A stretch of DNA of 15,016 bases from positions 1-15,016 of the forward strand of contig CAMLDI010000056.1 of the NCBI GenBank assembly GCA_946478845.1. The letters run 5' to 3'. Positions 13,953 to 15,016 of this stretch are shown in pieces (positions within the stretch are counted from its first letter, which is position 1; every line of letters starts with the position of its first letter). The translations under genes were made by a program, and so were the position numbers. The DNA is from an uncultured Paenibacillaceae bacterium (GTDB lineage Bacteria; Bacillota; Bacilli; Aneurinibacillales; Aneurinibacillaceae). A model generated the notes under the pieces. It was not told the DNA's origin and did no database searches. It saw only the letters and a program-made list of their open reading frames with translations.

Positions 13953-14981
13953 ATGCTTACAGAACGCCAACAAATGATTTTATTAGCAATTGTGGACAAT
14001 TATATCCAGTTTGCTGAACCAGTAGGTTCGAGAACCATTTCAAAACGAGATGATATTGGATTTAGTTCAGCTACGATTCGAAACGAAATGGCCGATTTAG
14101 AAGAATTGGGTTATTTAGAGCAACCCCATACCTCTGCTGGCCGTATACCTTCTAATAAAGGGTATCGCTTCTATGTAGATCATTTGGTGAGAGATCCTTT
14201 ACGTAATACCCAGGAAGTCCATCGTATTCGTCGCCTGTTTGCTGATCAGTTTTTTGAATTTGAACAGGTTATGAATCATGCGGCAAATATTTTGTCCAGC
14301 ATGACTAATTATACATCTTTTGTGATGGGTCACGAAATTAACCATACCCGTCTGAAAACCATTCAGATGATTCCTTTAAATGACCAATCTGCTGTTTTAA
14401 TTATGGTTACAGATAAAGGAAAAGTGGAAAGTAAAACCATCATTATTCCAGAGGGGATAAATAAGGATGATTTAGAGAAGATGGTCAATTTCTTAAATAT
14501 CCGTTTACAAGGGACATTAATGGTTGAATTGCGGAGACGTTTGCAAAATGAAGTGACTGTTGAAATTCAAAGATACATGCAAGACTATCTGCAAATATTG
14601 AAGGGAATCGAAGATACCTTCAATAAGGAAAACGATGAACGTGTATTTATGAAAGGCGCCACTAATATCTTAATGCAACCTGAATTTAGGGATGTAGATA
14701 AGGTTCGGGACATTTTAAATCTGTTTGAACAAAATGAATTGCTTATTCGAATCTTAGGATCCAGAAAAGATGGGATTGAGGTTCGAATTGGTACAGAGAA
14801 TGATGAACAAGTCATTAGCAACTGCAGTATTATCACAGCAACCTATCATTTTAATGATAAACCCGTTGGAAAAGTAGGGGTGCTTGGACCTACACGCATG
14901 GAATATGGGAAAATCATTTCCATACTCCATGGTTTAACGGGAAATATGACCAGGGTCTTAAAGAATATTTATAAAGACTAG
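13953..14981 (+). CDS. hrcA: Heat-shock transcriptional repressor HrcA
   Basis: 342-residue repressor of class I heat-shock genes (hrcA-grpE-dnaK-dnaJ and groES-groEL), of full family length. The N-terminal winged helix-turn-helix (about 1-75) contains EPVGSRTISKRDDIGFSSATIRNEMADLEELGYL, followed by the conserved PHTSAGRIPSNKGYRFYVD. The middle is a GAF-like domain with an inserted dimerisation region. The C-terminus has the conserved GVLGPTRMEYGKIISIL. I chose ATG 13953, with GGGGTGA at 13941-13947; the TTG at 13926 lies inside the operator, and the GTG at 13944 lies within the ribosome binding site. The CIRCE element upstream shows autoregulation. It is the first gene of the heat-shock operon. 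Confidence 0.97.
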   Translation: MLTERQQMILLAIVDNYIQFAEPVGSRTISKRDDIGFSSATIRNEMADLEELGYLEQPHTSAGRIPSNKGYRFYVDHLVRDPLRNTQEVHRIRRLFADQFFEFEQVMNHAANILSSMTNYTSFVMGHEINHTRLKTIQMIPLNDQSAVLIMVTDKGKVESKTIIIPEGINKDDLEKMVNFLNIRLQGTLMVELRRRLQNEVTVEIQRYMQDYLQILKGIEDTFNKENDERVFMKGATNILMQPEFRDVDKVRDILNLFEQNELLIRILGSRKDGIEVRIGTENDEQVISNCSIITATYHFNDKPVGKVGVLGPTRMEYGKIISILHGLTGNMTRVLKNIYKD

Positions 14982-14995
14982 GATTAGAGGCAAGA

Positions 14996-15016
14996 ATGAT
15001 GGATGGAAAAGAAAAA
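14996..15016 (+). CDS. grpE: Start of a gene cut by the window end, probably grpE
   Basis: ATG 14996 has AGAGG at 14986-14990 and opens a frame of seven codons (MMDGKEK) to the window edge; ATG 14999 is an equally possible start. The residues alone identify nothing. The name rests on the conserved hrcA-grpE-dnaK order and on GrpE's charged, Lys/Glu-rich N-terminus. Confidence 0.5.

Overview
The window is a stretch of low-GC chromosome from a spore-forming member of the Bacillota, probably class Bacilli. The evidence is the sporulation and germination genes gpr and spoIIP, a YqxA-like (DUF3679) gene between spoIIP and lepA, strong AGGAGG-type ribosome binding sites, and a CIRCE-controlled hrcA. 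From holA onward the order holA - rpsT (opposite strand) - gpr - spoIIP - yqxA - lepA - hemW - hrcA - (grpE) matches the classical Bacillus arrangement as I remember it. Species cannot be told from this sequence.

Layout: (1) 1-106, the terminator of an upstream unit and a possible promoter. (2) 106-6394, four tightly spaced plus-strand genes: a duplicated MazG-like protein, the DNA-uptake channel ComEC, an ECF sigma factor, and an 887-residue membrane protein with seven zinc-associated anti-sigma (ZAS / zf-HC2-like) modules. (3) 6395-6604, a 210-bp gap with a set of competing RNA hairpins ending in a terminator-like hairpin in front of holA. (4) holA, converging on rpsT through a shared bidirectional terminator. 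(5) A divergent promoter region, then gpr with its own terminator. (6) spoIIP and yqxA. (7) lepA, with its own candidate promoter and a terminator. (8) hemW. (9) The heat-shock operon head: promoter, CIRCE, hrcA, and the first codons of a gene that is probably grpE.

Most genes are housekeeping genes of known families: DNA polymerase clamp loading, ribosomal protein S20, EF4, a heme chaperone, and the heat-shock repressor. The accessory part is the sigma factor and its partner. The partner protein looks like an anti-sigma factor whose zinc module has been multiplied seven times, joined by Glu/Val/Ala/Pro-rich linkers, anchored by one membrane helix, and carrying a Gly-Thr-Thr-Asn-Pro repeat stalk outside the cell. 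Two candidate ECF-type promoter motifs occur nearby, one before the sigma gene and one just before the structured RNA leading into holA. This allows a testable model of an autoregulated envelope-sensing circuit with an RNA output. The sigma/anti-sigma assignment is well supported. The multivalent mechanism, the promoters and the RNA switch are inference.
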